From Girardinichthys multiradiatus (taxonomy: Eukaryota > Chordata > Actinopteri > Cyprinodontiformes > Goodeidae): a stretch of DNA of 64,000 nucleotides. A model generated the notes under the pieces. It saw only the letters and a list, made by a program, of their open reading frames with translations. It was not told where the DNA came from and did no database searches. The stretch spans positions 17,942,442-18,006,441 of the forward strand of contig NC_061813.1 in assembly GCF_021462225.1 (NCBI RefSeq), in the 5' to 3' direction. Positions 61,437 to 64,000 of this stretch are shown piece by piece. A program made the translations under genes and the position numbers. Every line of letters begins with the position of its first letter. Positions within the stretch are counted from its first letter, which is position 1.

Positions 61437-61889
61437 CATCAATTCAAACAATTTTACGCAAGTATTATGACCATGCAAATGTCCATCCGTCATAATGCTC
61501 AGGAAAGAAACAGGTTCTGTGTCTTAGAGATATATGTGTTGTGGTGCAAAATGTGTGTGTAGATCCCACAAAAAGGCAAAAAACCTTGTGAAATTGCTGG
61601 GTAAAGCTGGTAAGAGAGTGTAATTTCCTAGAGCAAAACAAAGCCTTTAACTGCATGGGCTAAGAGGCCACTCGGCAAGAAAGAAGCATACTAAAAGAAA
61701 CAAAAGCAACACTAAAAAGCCAGATCACATTTTTCAAATTCACTATGTGACAAAGACCTTAATTTTTTAGAACATCCCCTGGGATCTCGTGAACCTAAAA
61801 CTGAAGTGTTTAAACATAACGAACGTTGTTACATTAGATGGCATCACAAGGAAAGATGACTACAAGGCAATACTGAAGCAACATTTTAA

Positions 61890-62974
61890 AGGGGACATAT
61901 CATGCAAAATCCACTTTTTTAGCCTTTAAATACATTTTGTTATGTACCTGGAGTCTGTAGGAGTGCAGAAAAGTTGACTTTAGTCTCTCAAGGTGTTGTA
62001 AAGATATTTTATATATTCTGTTTGGGCCATATTGTTCAGTCCGTTCAGTTTTCTCTATCATCTGTTAAATTTTTTCAACTGTTACGTCAAAGTATTTGCT
62101 GTGGAACAGTCAAACAAGGTCATGGAGTTATGGCTGATTAATTTCACAAATCCGCCATATTTATGTCTCGCTGTGATCTTGTAGTCCAGGCTCAAGTATG
62201 CCTAAACTGAAAGATGATAAGTTCGGTTTGGGTGTTGGGTGCATTAACCCACACAATTCATCACACCGTTCCCCAGCATCAGAACCTCTTTGAAGGGTAA
62301 CATTTTATTTTTCATGGAAATGTTCCCACATTTGTGGGAAATTCCTATTTCCCCCACTTCAAGGACGAGTGCCTTCATCAACCTTCACCAGTATCAAGAA
62401 GGAATTGCTGAAAGACTTCATCTGATGAAGCGGTCAGTTTCTTCTGTCTATCGAAACAATGGAGGAAGCAAAGCGGTAAGCTGCAAATCACACTAAAATA
62501 ACAACAAACTTTATTTTAGACATGAGTTTTTTTGTGTGTTTATATGATGTCCCGGCCATTGTTTTGACAGCAGTAGCATCGTGCTTTCTGCTTTTGTTAG
62601 TGTTGTGTGCTGCTTTTAGCTGTGTTTTGAATAGAATTAATACATAAACAGTTTTGCATTGTTTTTGCCGTTTTTCTCTTGGTTCCGTAGCGCTAGATAA
62701 TTGTTATTAAACTACAAAAATGGCCAAACGGGTCCAAGTGGAGCACTCTTTGACCTGGAGGGGGGTGGGGTAAAAAGTGCCTCAATAACGTTTAAAGAGG
62801 CCGCACCAAAACAAGTTGTTCTCAGACTGACCTTACAACAGGGGTAAAAGAGGGGCCTGTAGAGCAACAATAACAAAGAGTTCAAACCAACACATTGCAG
62901 TTCCTCTTTATATAGACCACAACTGAATGATTTGAGCGTGAAAAGAAAGGATTTAAAAACATGATATGTCCCCT
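61890..62974. mobile_element. TTAA-flanked non-autonomous element, 1085 bp
   Basis: A perfect 15-bp inverted repeat, AGGGGACATATCATG, lies at both ends, immediately bordered by TTAA (61886-61889 and 62975-62978). Joining the flanks at one TTAA gives text co-linear with the transposase of the host Tc1 (GAAGCAACATTTTAAGACAT). TTAA duplication is the hallmark of piggyBac transposases, but the terminal sequence is not the usual piggyBac CCC start, so the superfamily is an inference. No coding capacity was recognised. Confidence 0.85.
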
Positions 62975-63360
62975 TTAAGACATCAGCCAGAAGGATAAAC
63001 CTTGGCAACAAATAGGCCTTCTTAATGGACAGTGACACTAAGCTATACCTCCAAATTAATTGGGGGAATGTTATATATAACATTGGCTACCATAGAAAAT
63101 CTGTTGCCAGAGTTAAAAAGGTGTGCGCGCGCAAGGCAACCTACAAACTTGACATAGCTACACCGGTTCTGTCAGGACAAATGGGCCAAAGTTCCGGCAA
63201 AGCATTGTAAAAAGCTTGCGGCTGGACAACAAAAATGTTTGACCCAAGTCAAAAGTTTAAAAGGCAACTGTACCAAATAAAAAGGAAGTGTATGCAAATG
63301 TATCAATTTAAAGCAAGTAAAAAAAATTCTAGCTCATTATTTCAGCGTTTTGCAAATAGG

Positions 63361-63627
63361 TAAACTGTTGTTAAGCCGTACTGTTGAGCTGAGCTTCAGG
63401 CCCCGCCCCTCCCTCAGTATAGGTCTGGTGTGTCTCCCCCACCTAGAGGCAGCAGACTGTTTGTTCCAGGTGGAGATGATCTGATGATTAGTTTGGAGGT
63501 ATTCACTCACAGGGCAGCAACAAGCAATGTGTGTCCGGCGTTGGCTGGAGCTCGAGTTGGGTGGAGCGTGAATAGCAGATCTCGCGTCGGGGCGGTTGGT
63601 ATAAAACTGGTTTGTGACTGGACTGCT
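63361..63627 (+). other. possible 5' UTR of a non-LTR element
   Basis: GC-richer than its surroundings, with a GCCCCGCCCCTCCC box at about 63399 and a TATAAAA at about 63600, just upstream of the ORF1-like frame. Whether it is part of the retrotransposon cannot be settled at the window edge. Confidence 0.35.
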
Positions 63628-64000
63628 ATGGCATCTCAGGTTGAGGATGAGGGAGATGATGAGATGGGTTTTGGAGATTGGACTCCAGTGCGTGGTAGTA
63701 GAGGGTCGGGAAAAGAGAGAAGTAAAAAAGAAGCTACTTTGAGAGGGACACAAAGTAATAAACGGGGCCAAGAAGAAAATAGTTCGGATGAAAATCTTGC
63801 AGTTTGTAAAGGGTTGTTAGGGAGGAGTCCAAAAGGATCATAAAGTTTAGGAAGGAGGATGAAGGTACTCAACTAAGTCCGTTAACTCTCTCTCGAGAGA
63901 GAGAGTTAAAAAAGAAGTTTGGAGAGCTGATATTTGCTAAGATTCTTAGAGATGGAACTCTATTGATTACAGTTGGGAGTGAAGAACAGAAAAACAAAGT
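63628..64000 (+). pseudogene. non-LTR retrotransposon ORF1-like start, frameshifted, cut by window end
   Basis: The frame from ATG at 63628 reads MASQVEDEGDDEMGFGDWTP, then a Lys/Arg/Ser-rich segment, to a stop at about 63841. After a shift near 63830 another frame continues FRKEDEGTQLSPLTLSRERE and KKKFGELIFAKILRDGTLLI to the window end, the style of LINE ORF1 nucleic-acid-binding proteins in fish. The family is not determined. The frameshift, seen directly, suggests a dead copy. Confidence 0.55.

Larger units (their letters stand above)
61010..63360 (+). mobile_element. Sleeping-Beauty-type Tc1 relic with a large insertion
   Basis: It follows, in sense, the salmonid/Sleeping-Beauty type of Tc1: TTTACATACACTAAG in the terminal repeat (about 61142), GGTTCATCCTTGGG (about 61373), CATAATGCTCAGGAAAG, TCTGTGTCTTAGAGATA, a GCCAGATCACA segment, AGATGGCATCACAAGGAAAG, and the transposase end near GTTTGACCCAAGTC (about 63238). 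The segment between about 61836 and 61839 has an internal deletion. A TTAA-flanked element occupies 61890-62974. No open frame remains. The ends are approximate. Confidence 0.8.

Noticed and set aside
63337..63771. 144-codon minus-strand open frame
   Set aside because: The plus strand of the same interval reads as a LINE ORF1-like start, so the minus frame is its antisense shadow.
63885..63912. CTCTCTC-GAGAGAG near-palindrome
   Set aside because: Off by one AG unit and made of simple repeat. It lies within the ORF1-like coding text and is probably incidental.

Overview
The window is nuclear DNA from a teleost fish. Three vertebrate genes with ordinary GT-AG introns can be read. The intervals between exons are full of fish-type Tc1/mariner copies, an L2-type LINE, a hAT element and small non-autonomous elements. 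I cannot name the species. No bacterial-style genes, tRNA, rRNA or CRISPR array were seen.

Layout. (1) 1-12.7 kb, + strand: the last four coding exons of CTNND2 (delta-catenin), ending in the PDZ-binding tail DSWV at 10499, then a 3'UTR. (2) 12.7-27.6 kb: intergenic DNA with several decayed Tc1 copies, including a Tc1 nested in another Tc1 (17219-20079). (3) 27.6-40.8 kb, + strand: a complete DAP (death-associated protein 1) gene, four coding exons and 104 residues, with a CpG-rich promoter carrying a palindromic CRE. (4) 40.8-45.9 kb: convergent intergenic DNA with two more Tc1 relics. (5) 45.9-58.4 kb, - strand: the last five coding exons of ANKRD33B (385 residues visible). Its N-terminal exon was not found and probably lies beyond 64000. 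One intron of 8.7 kb is almost wholly a stack of repeats: a GATA microsatellite, a Tc1, and an L2 LINE interrupted by a hAT that is itself interrupted by a small TIR element. (6) 58.4-64 kb: further repeats, including a Sleeping-Beauty-type Tc1 relic holding a TTAA-flanked element, and the start of a non-LTR retrotransposon ORF1 at the window edge.

The order CTNND2 - DAP - ANKRD33B, with the first two on one strand and ANKRD33B convergent, is that of human chromosome 5p15.2, so this is a conserved neighbourhood. The three genes are not known to share a pathway: CTNND2 is a junctional and synaptic armadillo protein, DAP a small autophagy-related mTOR substrate, and ANKRD33B an ankyrin-repeat protein.

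I found no new multi-gene system. The most interesting signals concern genome mutation: two perfect 21-22-bp inverted repeats with 3-nt spacers (57635-57679 and 61390-61436). The second has its right arm apparently inserted into a transposase sequence, as expected from a short inverted template switch. There are also two insertions whose empty sites can be rebuilt from the sequence, one restoring a reading frame and one a co-linear alignment.
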